Shown here piece by piece: positions 23,208-31,005 of a DNA stretch of 64,000 bases. Each line of letters opens with the position of its first letter. Positions within the stretch are counted from its first letter, which is position 1. Under the pieces are notes generated by a model that saw only the letters and a list, made by a program, of their open reading frames with translations, had not been told where the DNA came from and ran no database searches. Source of the stretch: Betaproteobacteria bacterium (GTDB lineage Bacteria > Pseudomonadota > Gammaproteobacteria > Burkholderiales > Usitatibacteraceae); the NCBI GenBank assembly GCA_016720855.1, contig JADKJU010000002.1, positions 806,001 to 870,000 on the forward strand, read 5' to 3'. A program made the position numbers and the translations under genes.

Positions 23208-24790
23208 TTCGGGAACCCCTTCGCGATCTCCGGCTTCTTGTCGGAGACGGGCTTGATGAGCGGCACGATCTGCACGATGGGCTTCTCCGGCTTCGCCGGC
23301 GCGGCCACCTTCGCCTTGGCCTTGTCCGCAGCCTTCAACCCCCGCTCGATCACCTTCCGGTCCACCTTGTAGAGCTTCGCGATCACCGCGCGATCCTCGT
23401 CTTTGTCGTAGACCTGGCCCACGATGCAGTCGAAAAGCACGGCCTCGAGCTCGCGGCGGGTCGCCTTCCCAAAGTCGAGGTCCGCCGTGAAGTCAGCCAC
23501 CTCGCCGTCGATGTCGTACAGGTCATAGGCGTCTCTCACGACCTGGGCGAATGCTTCGTCCGTGAGCCCCTCCTCGAGGATCGCCTCCCGGATCGCCTTG
23601 TGCCAGGCAACCTCCACCCGCCGCTGGAACTCGCGGTCGTCAGCCTGCGCCTTGCCCGCGGTCGGCGCGGACCGGTCCTTGTCCTTGGCGGCCCACTTAC
23701 AGCCAGCCTTCACCAGTGCCTCGCGGGCGTCCGTTTCCTTCACCAGCCGCACCCACTCGCCGCGGTGCGTCGGGTGCTCGACCAGCGTCACCGGCGGCAG
23801 CGCCTTGCCCAGGCGCTTCGAGAGCGGCAGTCGCTCCGGGTCTCCGCGCATGGATTCGCTCGTGCGCAGGTAGCCGCGCGGCGAGCTGTACTCGTGGGGA
23901 AAGACCTTCTTTGCGTCCTTCCCGGTGAGCACGATGAAGCCCTTCGCGCGCTTCGCCTCCGCGTCCTGGGCGACGTGGGCCTCGGTCTTCGCCTCGAAGC
24001 ACGCTGGGTCGGTGCAGGTGTCGCCGCTCTTCACGTCGTCGAAGAGGTCCGGGGCGTTGCCAGTGCGCTTGGGGCACTCGGCGCAGGCCGGGCCGATGGG
24101 CTGGGCGGAGGTCTTCCCTGCGAAGTAGGGCACACGCACGTCGAATGGCGCCTGGGCAAGCGCGAGCATGTACCGGCGCGCGATCTCTTCGCGGACCCTG
24201 GCGAGCGTCATGGGGTACGGACCGCCGGCGATCTTGAAGATCTCGACCTGCTGCGCATCGGGGAAGCGCGCGATGAGGAGCGCCCTCGACACGTCGATCT
24301 CCCCGGCCTCCAGAGCCTCGCGCGCCTTCGGCACGAGCCCCGTGAGGCGCATGCGCTGGTAGACGTAGCTCTTCGACTTGCCCACCTTGGCGGCGATCTC
24401 CTCGGCGCTGTAGCGGGTGCCGTCGGCGTGCGTGCAGGCGAGAAGGGCGGCGTAGCCGTCGGCCTCCTCGAGCGGCGCCAGGTCCGCGCGCTGGAGGTTC
24501 TCGATCACCTGGATCTCGAGCGCCTCGCCGTCCGAGAGCGTTCGCACGACGGCGGGGATTTCGTCGAGGCCCGCGGCCTTGGCAGCGCGGAACCTGCGCT
24601 CACCGGCGACGACCTCGTGGGTGATGGGCTTGCCCTTGCCGTCGATTGGCCTGGCGAGGATGGGCTGCAGGACGCCATGCTTGCGGATCGACTCCGCCAG
24701 CTCGTCGATCGCGGCCTGGTCGAAGTGCTTGCGCGGGTTCGTCTTCGATGCGCGCAGGCGGGAAATCAGGATGCTTCCGGGGGTGGTCAT
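23204..24790 (-). CDS. ParB/RepB/Spo0J family phage protein
   Basis: This 528-aa protein has a ParB N-terminal domain with the CTP-binding signature HEVVAGERRFRAAKAAG and LQRADLAPLEEADGY, then a helix-turn-helix (EEIAAKVGKSKSYVYQRMRL). A Cys cluster follows (ACAECPKRTGN and CTDPACFEAK), and a long Lys/Ala-rich helical C-terminus completes it. No ParA is nearby, so classical partitioning is unlikely; solitary phage ParB-like proteins may act in DNA binding or regulation. AGGAGG lies 9 bases before the ATG of MTTPGSIL. Confidence 0.85.
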   Translation of the reverse strand: MTTPGSILISRLRASKTNPRKHFDQAAIDELAESIRKHGVLQPILARPIDGKGKPITHEVVAGERRFRAAKAAGLDEIPAVVRTLSDGEALEIQVIENLQRADLAPLEEADGYAALLACTHADGTRYSAEEIAAKVGKSKSYVYQRMRLTGLVPKAREALEAGEIDVSRALLIARFPDAQQVEIFKIAGGPYPMTLARVREEIARRYMLALAQAPFDVRVPYFAGKTSAQPIGPACAECPKRTGNAPDLFDDVKSGDTCTDPACFEAKTEAHVAQDAEAKRAKGFIVLTGKDAKKVFPHEYSSPRGYLRTSESMRGDPERLPLSKRLGKALPPVTLVEHPTHRGEWVRLVKETDAREALVKAGCKWAAKDKDRSAPTAGKAQADDREFQRRVEVAWHKAIREAILEEGLTDEAFAQVVRDAYDLYDIDGEVADFTADLDFGKATRRELEAVLFDCIVGQVYDKDEDRAVIAKLYKVDRKVIERGLKAADKAKAKVAAPAKPEKPIVQIVPLIKPVSDKKPEIAKGFPK

Positions 24791-24803
24791 GGGGTGCGGC
24801 CTC

Positions 24804-24995
24804 CTAGCCGAAGTGCTTGTTGTGCAGGTCGACGAGCCAGTCCAGCTGCTTGTCGGACAACTGGCTGACGCTGCCCTGGTCACGGATGGCGACCATGCGG
24901 GACACGAAGTCGGCCTCGCGGATGGTGAGGTCGCGGGTGTGCAGCAGCCCGGATAGCTTCTCGATCATGGTCTGGGTGGAGACGGTGACGGTCAA
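24804..24995 (-). CDS. Hypothetical small phage protein (63 aa)
   Basis: Not recognised. It is a small helical protein ending LSDKQLDWLVDLHNKHFG. The start is TTG overlapping the upstream TGA (TTGA), with GGGGAG seven bases before it. It precedes the ParB-like gene by 13 bp. Confidence 0.6.
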   Translation of the reverse strand: MTVTVSTQTMIEKLSGLLHTRDLTIREADFVSRMVAIRDQGSVSQLSDKQLDWLVDLHNKHFG

Positions 24996-25282
24996 ATCAT
25001 CGCTCCCCGTTCAATCTTCGTTACCGCCTTCTCCATTTCGATCATTGCGAACCCATTGGCGGAGGTCAGGGTTCTCCCGGAAGACAAGGCCACAGCCTTC
25101 ATCCTGGTATCGGCCTGCAAGGCTTCGACGATCCGCGTAGCCGCATTGAGGGCGACCCTTGCGTTGTCGAGGTCGATCTCGTTGTTGATGCTGGCAGACA
25201 TCACGCTGGACAACAGCGCCACGAGGCCGCGCATATCGGTCGGCGCTTCCGTCTTCCTATCGGCGAATCCGAGTTTTGCCAT
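24992..25282 (-). CDS. Hypothetical phage protein (96 aa)
   Basis: Not recognised. The protein is helical, with an Asn/Ala-rich middle (NEIDLDNARVALNAATRIVEAL) that may form a short coiled coil. It is joined to the next gene by a TTGA overlap. A 500-bp stretch without a leftward gene lies upstream of it. Confidence 0.6.
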   Translation of the reverse strand: MAKLGFADRKTEAPTDMRGLVALLSSVMSASINNEIDLDNARVALNAATRIVEALQADTRMKAVALSSGRTLTSANGFAMIEMEKAVTKIERGAMI

Positions 25283-25391
25283 TTTGTAGAACCCCTTCAG
25301 TTTCGGTTATGAGGATGATTGCGGCGCGCGTTTGCGCACAGCCTTCAGACATCGACTTTTGCACGCTCCTTTTTCTCAGTGCCAGTTCCCG

Positions 25392-25661
25392 ATGAGCTAC
25401 TGCCAGATGAACACCGGGGAGGTGAATCGGGTGCTGTGGACGTATGCGGCCTTCGACAAATTCCGCGAATCCAATTCCGGCGGCGCCATCGTTGAGTACA
25501 TAACGACATTGAAGGTGATAGCGCTTGCAAAAGATGCCCAGGAACTTGCCGATGTCGCATGCGAGAAGCTGCCCCTGCATGTATCTGCGCAGCGCCCTAC
25601 CGGCAAGCTGTTCAATGAAGGCCGATCGCCGGATGCGATAGCAATGTCCATAAGTCAGTAG
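25392..25661 (+). CDS. Possible small protein on the opposite strand of the early operon (89 aa)
   Basis: Not recognised. This rightward frame fills the gap between two leftward genes. From the ATG of MSYCQMNTGE it gives a sensible mixed composition (TLKVIALAKDAQELADVACE), unlike the Arg/His/Cys-rich leftward frame on the same DNA. No convincing promoter or ribosome site was seen; the frame is open from 25332. The local base composition is less GC-rich than its neighbours, suggesting a separate insertion. Confidence 0.35.
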   Translation: MSYCQMNTGEVNRVLWTYAAFDKFRESNSGGAIVEYITTLKVIALAKDAQELADVACEKLPLHVSAQRPTGKLFNEGRSPDAIAMSISQ

Positions 25662-25785
25662 ATGCGTGATGCGAGAACCATCACACTTCCCCACGACCCT
25701 TCTGAGAAAGGCGAACAGCGGTATGCCCTCCCGTCGCCAGACGGGCACTGTTTTCACAACTCCACGATGCATTACCGGGATCATG

Positions 25786-26067
25786 CTAGGTTCGTTTCCA
25801 GGCGCGGCAGCCGGCGCGCCTCGTGTCAGTGGGTTGCGCGAGCCCCATGCGCTGCAGCTCGGGCATGCGCCGCGCGATGGCGACGTGGTCGAGCCCGGTG
25901 CGCTGGGCCAGTTCCTTGATCGTGAGCGCCCCCTCCAGCGCCGCGAGAATGCGGGTGCGGTGCCCGTCGGCGAACGACGCGGCGCGCTTCGCGGCCTCGT
26001 GGCTCGTCTCCGGGTCGCGGCGACGCGCCATGGGCATGGGCAGGACGAGGGTGAGCTGGACGGCCAC
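25786..26067 (-). CDS. Winged-helix DNA-binding phage protein
   Basis: This 93-aa protein has the layout of a small winged-helix protein found in many phage early operons: RRRDPETSHEAAKRAASF, then ILAALEGALTIKELAQRTGLDHVAIARRMPELQRMGL. The second part is a clear helix-turn-helix plus wing. GTG start, 2 bp after the ssb stop. Target unknown. Confidence 0.7.
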   Translation of the reverse strand: MAVQLTLVLPMPMARRRDPETSHEAAKRAASFADGHRTRILAALEGALTIKELAQRTGLDHVAIARRMPELQRMGLAQPTDTRRAGCRAWKRT

Positions 26068-26069
26068 GG

Positions 26070-26486
26070 CTAGAACGGGATGTCGTCTTCCATGTCATCG
26101 AACGCCGTGCCTGCAGCGCGTGGGTCGCCCTTCGGCTTCTCGGGCGCCTCGCGCCGCTCGCCCTCGGGCTTCGAGCCGAGCATCTGCATGCGGTCGAGCA
26201 CGATCTCCGTGGAGTAGCGGTCCTGGCCGTCCTTGTCCTGCCACTTTCGCGTCTGCATCCGGCCCTGCACGAAGACTTGGGAGCCCTTCCGGAGGTACTC
26301 GATGCAGATCTCCGCGAGCTTGCCAAAGACCGCGCAGCGGACCCACTCGCAGCCCTCCTTGTCCTTCGATTTCCAGCCACACGCGACGGAGAAATTGGCG
26401 ACGGCCGAGCCGTCCTGCAGGTAGCGCGACTCAGGGTCCTTTCCCAAGCGGCCGATAAAAGAGCATGAATTGAGGTCGTTGGCCAT
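26070..26486 (-). CDS. ssb: Single-stranded DNA-binding protein
   Basis: This 138-aa phage SSB has an OB fold from residue 1 to about 105 (SFIGRLGKDPESRYLQDGSAVANFSVA, with KGSQVFVQGRMQTRKWQDKDGQ) and an acidic tail ending DDIPF, the tip that recruits partner proteins. It acts in phage DNA replication and recombination with the ERF protein encoded upstream. Confidence 0.95.
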   Translation of the reverse strand: MANDLNSCSFIGRLGKDPESRYLQDGSAVANFSVACGWKSKDKEGCEWVRCAVFGKLAEICIEYLRKGSQVFVQGRMQTRKWQDKDGQDRYSTEIVLDRMQMLGSKPEGERREAPEKPKGDPRAAGTAFDDMEDDIPF

Positions 26487-26488
26487 GG

Positions 26489-27016
26489 TCAGTCGATCCG
26501 CACGCGGTAGGACTGGATGAGCTGCGCGCCGGGGATCTCGAGCCCGGCCTTGAGCGCCTCGGAGAGCGCCTTCTTGTCCGGCTCAGCCTGCGGAGGCGGC
26601 GGCGGCTCGGGCACGCGCATGAACTCCGCCGGGAGCGACAGAATGTCCGTGATGTTCACCGCCGGCGGGTTCTTCACCAGGAGGACGCGCATGTCGCCGT
26701 GCTTGGCCTCCTTCACGCCCGCCCGCATGAGCTGCGTGGCGAGATAAGCCTTGAGACCGTCGGCGACCGTCTGCGCGCGCTTGGAGCGGGCCTGCAACTC
26801 CTTCGCGCGGGCGCCCAAGAGCGCGGCCTCGTCCTCGACGTTGCGCACGAACGCCGCGACGCTGGTGGCCTTGACCTCGAGGTCTCCCTTGAGGGAGTCG
26901 AGGGTGTCGGTGACGACCTCGGCGGGGAGGTCCTCGCGCGCGGCCAGATCGCGCAGCGCGATAAGGTAGTCGTCGGTGACGCTGTAGAGAGTCACGCCGG
27001 TGCCGGGCGCGTTCAT
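26489..27016 (-). CDS. Siphovirus Gp157 family protein
   Basis: This 175-aa protein matches the Gp157 family of phage early proteins: LYSVTDDYLIALRDL, then a long helical region with ALLGARAKELQARSKRAQTVADGLKAYL, then a C-terminal IPGAQLIQSYRVRID. Its role is not settled, but it usually lies next to recombination genes, as here between ERF and SSB. ATGA overlap with the ERF gene. Confidence 0.82.
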   Translation of the reverse strand: MNAPGTGVTLYSVTDDYLIALRDLAAREDLPAEVVTDTLDSLKGDLEVKATSVAAFVRNVEDEAALLGARAKELQARSKRAQTVADGLKAYLATQLMRAGVKEAKHGDMRVLLVKNPPAVNITDILSLPAEFMRVPEPPPPPQAEPDKKALSEALKAGLEIPGAQLIQSYRVRID

Positions 27017-27696
27017 GCCGCCGCCTTCTCGGTGATGCCCAGGGCCTTCTTGCGGGCGTCCTTGGCAGCGACCACGAGGTTCGTGAGCATCGGCAAGCCG
27101 AAAGCGTGGATCTCGCTGTAGGCACGTTTGTATCGGTGCACGAGGGTGTCCTCGTCGCCGGCCTCCTCGATGGAGGCGCACCAATCGGCCGTCTTCGTCT
27201 CCTGCTCGGCGGTGGGCTTCGTTGCCGGTTTGGCCTCCGGGGGCGGTTGTCGCGTGGAGGCGCCGCGTTCGCGCTGCGCGGCCGTGGCCTTCTCGCCATC
27301 GTCGTCCTCGGAAGCCATCCCGAGGAGCGCCTGCGCGCCGTAGCGCCGGCCGTAGGTGATGGCCGAGCCGATCTCTTGTGGCGTGGCGCCGTTCGGCAGC
27401 GGCATCGCGAGCGTCTCGCCGATCCACTCGCCGGACTCGTGGATGATCTGGGTCTCGATCTCGACGGCCGAGCCGGTGTCGGCGATCCGCGCGCCCTGCA
27501 TCAGCGCGAGCTTCTGCTCGGCGAGGACCGGGCGGGCGATCTGGAGCGTGTCCGGGAGCGTGGCGTAGCTGTAGTTGTATTTCCCTCCTGACTTGGTCGC
27601 CACCTGCGCGGTCTCGCTCTTGGTCACGTCCTCGATCTTGGCGAGGGCGACGACGAGCGCCGGGGCGATCTTCGTGATGCTCTGCGACGTCTTCAT
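27013..27696 (-). CDS. ERF-family single-strand annealing recombinase
   Basis: This 227-aa protein has the ERF core: KYNYSYATLPDTLQIARPVL, LPNGATPQEIGSAITYGRRYGAQALLGM, and EDDDGEKA. ERF proteins anneal single strands and promote phage genome recombination and circularisation. The C-terminus is a linker rich in Pro, Ala and Thr followed by a helical tail. It is coupled to the tiny gene upstream by ATGA. Confidence 0.92.
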   Translation of the reverse strand: MKTSQSITKIAPALVVALAKIEDVTKSETAQVATKSGGKYNYSYATLPDTLQIARPVLAEQKLALMQGARIADTGSAVEIETQIIHESGEWIGETLAMPLPNGATPQEIGSAITYGRRYGAQALLGMASEDDDGEKATAAQRERGASTRQPPPEAKPATKPTAEQETKTADWCASIEEAGDEDTLVHRYKRAYSEIHAFGLPMLTNLVVAAKDARKKALGITEKAAA

Positions 27697-27800
27697 TCGT
27701 GGTTCTCCTGGGTGGTGGGCGGCTCGGCCGGCCGCTCGGTGGATTCCCGCTGGCCGTCGTCCTCGGCGGGGGTGAAGAATGCGTCGCGCTCGGGGTTCAC
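27693..27800 (-). CDS. Tiny phage protein (35 aa)
   Basis: Not recognised. The acidic, Pro/Glu-rich 35-residue frame starts with a GTG that overlaps the stop of the membrane protein gene (GTGA), and its stop overlaps the ERF start (ATGA). The double overlap, like its neighbours, is the main evidence that it is translated. Confidence 0.45.
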   Translation of the reverse strand: MNPERDAFFTPAEDDGQRESTERPAEPPTTQENHE

Positions 27801-28126
27801 TTGCGGCCCCGCAGGTTCAGGCGCTGCACGTCGGCATCGCTGGCGATCTCCGCGAGCCGCACCTGCGCCTCCGCGGGCGTGCGCGCGTCGATCACAAAGG
27901 TGAGGCGGGGGAGGGCGCGTGCCGAGCGTTCGGCCGCAAGCTGCGCCTGTGCGTCCTCGCGGGCTGCGCGCTCCATGTCGAGCTGGTCCTGGCAGTCGAA
28001 CGCCGAGACGGCCAGGAAGCACCCGACGAGGGCTACCAACTGCGCGGCGCGGATCGCGTCCTGGCGGTGGGTGATCCACCACACGCGCAGGCGCCCGCGA
28101 TTCAGCCCCCGGATGCGCGGGCTCAT
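27797..28126 (-). CDS. Small phage membrane protein (109 aa)
   Basis: Not recognised. A basic N-terminus is followed by one membrane segment (AAQLVALVGCFLAVSAF, about residues 27-43) and a helical, charged C-terminus that may form a coiled coil (MERAAREDAQAQLAAERSAR). The ATG overlaps the stop of the upstream gene (ATGA). Confidence 0.6.
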   Translation of the reverse strand: MSPRIRGLNRGRLRVWWITHRQDAIRAAQLVALVGCFLAVSAFDCQDQLDMERAAREDAQAQLAAERSARALPRLTFVIDARTPAEAQVRLAEIASDADVQRLNLRGRK

Positions 28127-28599
28127 CGCCGGTCCTCCAGCACTGCCTCCGCATCCATGGTGTGGCAGGTGAGGACGTAGTCGATCGCGTGCTCGACCAG
28201 GCGCTTCCCGATCTCGGCGCAGCGCTCCTCGAACGTGGGCAGCCCGTGCGCGTTCATCGCGGCCGTGAGGTCCGCGTAGATGCCCGTGACCATGTAGGGC
28301 GTCTCGGTGAACGGCTCGGCGCGAGCGTGGCCCGCCCAGGTCGCGTAGAGCTGTGCGGCGACGGCGCCGCGATGGAGGTCTTCGAGGAGATCCTCGAAGC
28401 TGATGTCGTCGAGTTCGCGGGCGAGGACCTTGCGGGCTGCGACCTTCCGGCGCCAGGCGCCCTCCTCGTGCGTGGTCTGGCCGCGCTCTGAGTCGATCCG
28501 GGCGATGGCCTCGGGCAGGAAGTCCCGCTCGGGCCGGGAAAGTCGCCCGGACTGCTCGCCGCCGGAGACCGCTTCGCTCTCTTCCCGCAGATCCATCAT
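28123..28599 (-). CDS. Hypothetical first gene of the leftward early operon (158 aa)
   Basis: Not recognised. It is the first gene after the OL/PL region, with GGAGGG a few bases before the ATG. The protein is mixed charged and mainly helical (LDDISFEDLLEDLHRGAVAAQLYATW). Being first after PL is where lambda encodes N, but no arginine-rich N-like motif is seen, so antitermination is not supported. Confidence 0.6.
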   Translation of the reverse strand: MMDLREESEAVSGGEQSGRLSRPERDFLPEAIARIDSERGQTTHEEGAWRRKVAARKVLARELDDISFEDLLEDLHRGAVAAQLYATWAGHARAEPFTETPYMVTGIYADLTAAMNAHGLPTFEERCAEIGKRLVEHAIDYVLTCHTMDAEAVLEDRR

Positions 28600-28633
28600 C
28601 GTTCCCTCCTGGAAGGCCCCATTGGTGGGCCGT

Positions 28634-28678
28634 GTAAGCAATCTTACCGAAGTCTCCGATAATGTCAAGCATACTTAC
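28634..28678 (-). promoter_or_regulatory. Leftward early promoter with two repressor operators (OL/PL)
   Basis: Two operators of the GTAAG-N4-CTTAC type lie at 28634-28647 (perfect palindrome) and 28665-28678 (one half weaker). Read leftward, a consensus -35 TTGACA (28668-28663) overlaps the second operator and a -10-like TAAGAT (28646-28641), 16 bases away, overlaps the first. A repressor bound to either site would block the promoter of the early operon. The same 14-bp sites occur at 31006-31064. Confidence 0.75.
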
Positions 28679-28901
28679 CATGCAGGCGAAAATAGCCCCG
28701 CCAGCGGGCGGGGGTGTGGTGTATCTGGGACGCTACAAGCCGCCGAAAGACGTGCTGGGGCTGACGAAAGGCATTGCTGAGGGGGGAACCTGCGGTTTAC
28801 AGTTCAGTCATAGGAGACCGGCACCCCCACCAGGGCCCCCAAGAGGGCAGGGGAGGCCGGACGGCCCGGGAGAGCCGTGCAACACCATGAGAGCGGGAAC
28901 C
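28679..28901. other. Gap between PL and the first rightward gene
   Basis: This 223-bp stretch holds no gene I can support, although the frame is open. It has a perfect 7-bp GC hairpin (28696-28713, CCCCGCC/GGCGGGG) 18 bp to the right of the operator and a run of GC-rich repeats (28813-28880). It may be an untranslated leader of the rightward genes. Confidence 0.4.
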
Positions 28902-29369
28902 ATGAGCACCAAGGTGAAATCAGGAAGCAAGCCGGCGCCCAAGCGCAGGGGCGCAACCGCCGTCCACGCGACGGACGGCAAGAAACACGTGATCGGGATT
29001 GACGCGCTGCGCGTACTCATCCTCGAAGACGAGGGCGGGTACTTCGCCCAAGGGCTCGAGATCGACTATGCCGCGTCCGGAGAGTCCGTCGACGAGGTCA
29101 AGCAGAACTTCTCGCAGGGCCTCATGCTCACCATGGATGAGCACCTGAAGATGCACGGCCACCTGGAGAAATTCCTCGTGCCGGCGCCCGCCGAGGCATG
29201 GAAGGAGTTGTTCCACCCGCCTGCTGGGACCGTGAAGGCGAAGTTTTCGTGTGTGCGCCTGGTCGACATCGAGCGTAAGGTCGCGAAGCCGCGGGCCGCC
29301 TCGCGGATCTCCGCGCTATTTCCGTTTGGGAACTTGGCATTCATCGAGCCGCAACGGGCCGCGGCTTGA
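28902..29369 (+). CDS. Hypothetical prophage protein, weakly HicB-like (155 aa)
   Basis: A basic N-terminus rich in Lys and Pro is followed by a stretch, GGYFAQGLEIDYAASGESVDEVKQNF, that recalls the partial RNase H fold of HicB-type proteins, and then a helical C-terminus. The similarity is weak and no HicA is evident. It reads away from the PL region and is followed 6 bp later by the next gene. The start MSTKVKSG is one of two close ATGs. Confidence 0.5.
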   Translation: MSTKVKSGSKPAPKRRGATAVHATDGKKHVIGIDALRVLILEDEGGYFAQGLEIDYAASGESVDEVKQNFSQGLMLTMDEHLKMHGHLEKFLVPAPAEAWKELFHPPAGTVKAKFSCVRLVDIERKVAKPRAASRISALFPFGNLAFIEPQRAAA

Positions 29370-29375
29370 TCGATT

Positions 29376-29645
29376 GTGGCCGGAACCAACGGAGCTGAGG
29401 AGGGCAGCGTAACCATCGAGACCGTCCTAGCCGTGCTCGGGACATGCCTCACCGGGAGCGCGACATCGCACTCCTGGGATGGAGCGAATCTGATCATCGT
29501 GAAGGACGGCGTGCCGGATGTGGTCCAGCTTGGGACACGCGTGCGCCGCAAGATGTTGCAGTGGATCTCGAAGCGCTACGGGATCAACATCGAGTTCTTC
29601 TACCACCCTCATATGTGCGCGCCGGGATCAGGCACCGCGCAGTAG
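29376..29645 (+). CDS. Hypothetical prophage protein (89 aa)
   Basis: Not recognised. The GTG start used has no strong ribosome site, and an internal start after GAGGAGGG is possible. The conserved-looking part is the end, TRVRRKMLQWISKRYGINIEFFYHP. It probably forms a pair with the gene just upstream. Confidence 0.5.
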   Translation: MAGTNGAEEGSVTIETVLAVLGTCLTGSATSHSWDGANLIIVKDGVPDVVQLGTRVRRKMLQWISKRYGINIEFFYHPHMCAPGSGTAQ

Positions 29646-29672
29646 CTGCCCGGCACAACGCTGCTGACGCAG

Positions 29673-30068
29673 CTACCTGCCGCCCGTCCACCTAGAGAAA
29701 TCACACCTTTCGGCGATGGACTGAGGCAGCACGGCATTCAGGCAGTCGCCCGCTTCACTCTCGTAAACCGTCGAGTCCAGCGGCTCTGTCCGCGTCGGGC
29801 AGCGGTTCGCGGCCATGACGCCCAGCGTCAGCGAAATTGAATGGAGCTCCGCAATTCGACGCAGCTGCCGGTTCGACTCGCGTGACGTGCTGTCGTCCAT
29901 CTTGCCTCGCACGTGGTCCATCTCGATCTTCTTTAGTGACATCTCTATCTGTCCATTGAGCTGTGCGCACCTCCCGTCGATGGAGGCTGCCGGCTTCGTC
30001 GATTGTGCGTTGGCGTGAATCGACCCCCCGAGCAGGATAGCCGCGCACCATGCACTCTTGACGATCAC
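29673..30068 (-). CDS. Secreted prophage protein behind the repressor gene (131 aa)
   Basis: A clear Sec signal peptide opens the protein (hydrophobic core CAAILLGGS, cleavage near ANA-Q at about residue 21). The mature part is helical and polar with three cysteines (RCAQLNG, NRCPTRT, DCLNAV, ERCDF). No family recognised. It is translated from an ATGA overlap with the membrane protein gene upstream, which in turn follows the cI-type repressor. A prophage gene expressed with the repressor and exported to the periplasm is a candidate lysogenic-conversion or exclusion factor. Confidence 0.6.
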   Translation of the reverse strand: MIVKSAWCAAILLGGSIHANAQSTKPAASIDGRCAQLNGQIEMSLKKIEMDHVRGKMDDSTSRESNRQLRRIAELHSISLTLGVMAANRCPTRTEPLDSTVYESEAGDCLNAVLPQSIAERCDFSRWTGGR

Positions 30069-30283
30069 TTGAGCGCCATCCCGAGAGCCCCCAGAAACAG
30101 GGCAACGGCGAATGCGATCGCGCCGATGAGGAGTGCCGCCGGGATAGCGGCAAGAGTCAGCTTGACGAGCAGCGTGACCATCTGCCCGAATGAAATGTCG
30201 ATATCCACGACCTTCACCAAGACGGGAAGCAAATCAGCCGGAGGCGCTGGGCGAGGTGTTGGTGTGGTGTTTTGATCGGTCAT
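30065..30283 (-). CDS. Small prophage membrane protein behind the repressor gene (72 aa)
   Basis: The start MTDQNTTP is preceded by GGGAGG. After a Pro-rich head there are two membrane segments (about residues 25-45 and 48-70, with TLAAIPAALLIGAIAFAVALFL). It lies 25 bp after the repressor gene and overlaps the secreted protein gene. Not recognised. Confidence 0.6.
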   Translation of the reverse strand: MTDQNTTPTPRPAPPADLLPVLVKVVDIDISFGQMVTLLVKLTLAAIPAALLIGAIAFAVALFLGALGMALK

Positions 30284-30308
30284 CGCATTACCTCCCATTC
30301 AGGATCCG

Positions 30309-30995
30309 TCACCACGACCCCTCATCCGGATCACGTGGCTCTATTGTAGATATTCCGCGCGGCACGATAGCGGAGACGAAATGCATCGCCTTCACCTCAT
30401 CGAACGAAAGCGTGAGCTGGTTGTGCCTCTGGTTGATTGAGCCGAGCGCGATCCCTCCGCCTCGGCGCCACAGCAACTGCTTCACCATCTTTCGGCCGTC
30501 GTGGCACGAAACCATGACATCGTCGCCTGGTTGCACCTGCCGATTCGGCTCCATGACGATTATTTCGCCTGGGCGAATTCTGGGCTGCATCGAATCGCCC
30601 CGGACGAGCAGGGCGTACGCATTCTTGTCTCGCGTTGGCCAAGGGACGTATCCATCGCCGTGCCCCACTGGGAAATCAGCGTCGCTAAAGTGACCATCAT
30701 GCTCCGGGCTCGCAAGCGCGTAGCCGACGATGGGCACGTCGACCGCTGCGAGCGCCGAGGTCGCCGCCGTCGCGGCGCCGCGATCGACGTTCTCGCCATA
30801 CAGGAGGGTCTTCGGGTCCACGCCCAATAACTCGGCAGCACTCAGCAGGTTTGCAGGCTTCATCCCCTTGGACTCGCCGCTCTCGAGCTGAGAAACAGCG
30901 CTTCGCGAAATGCCGAGGTGCTTGGCCAGAGAAGAAACGGATACCTGCTTCTCCTCGCGAAGTCGTTTCAGCCTCTCCCCGAATGTCTCGATCAT
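30309..30995 (-). CDS. CI-type phage repressor, LexA-like S24 peptidase
   Basis: This 228-aa protein has an N-terminal helix-turn-helix (about residues 5-60, SSLAKHLGISRSAVSQLESG) and a C-terminal S24 peptidase/LexA-like domain with catalytic Ser135 in GDSMQP and Lys172 in KMVKQL. It should hold the prophage silent until RecA-stimulated self-cleavage. The usual Ala-Gly or Cys-Gly cleavage bond is not seen near VGYALAS (residues 90-96). The start has little ribosome site and an OR operator ends 11 bp upstream; a leaderless message is possible, and a second ATG lies two codons earlier. Confidence 0.9.
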   Translation of the reverse strand: MIETFGERLKRLREEKQVSVSSLAKHLGISRSAVSQLESGESKGMKPANLLSAAELLGVDPKTLLYGENVDRGAATAATSALAAVDVPIVGYALASPEHDGHFSDADFPVGHGDGYVPWPTRDKNAYALLVRGDSMQPRIRPGEIIVMEPNRQVQPGDDVMVSCHDGRKMVKQLLWRRGGGIALGSINQRHNQLTLSFDEVKAMHFVSAIVPRGISTIEPRDPDEGSW

Positions 30996-31005
30996 TCCCA
31001 TTGGT

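Noticed and set aside
23204..24790. Plasmid-type ParAB partition system
   Set aside because: No ParA ATPase and no obvious parS cluster nearby; an integrase and att site show an integrated phage.
25257..25784. A leftward 175-aa frame as the gene in the 25.3-25.8 kb gap
   Set aside because: It is Arg/His/Cys-rich and overlaps a better leftward gene at its end; the rightward frame reads more like a protein.
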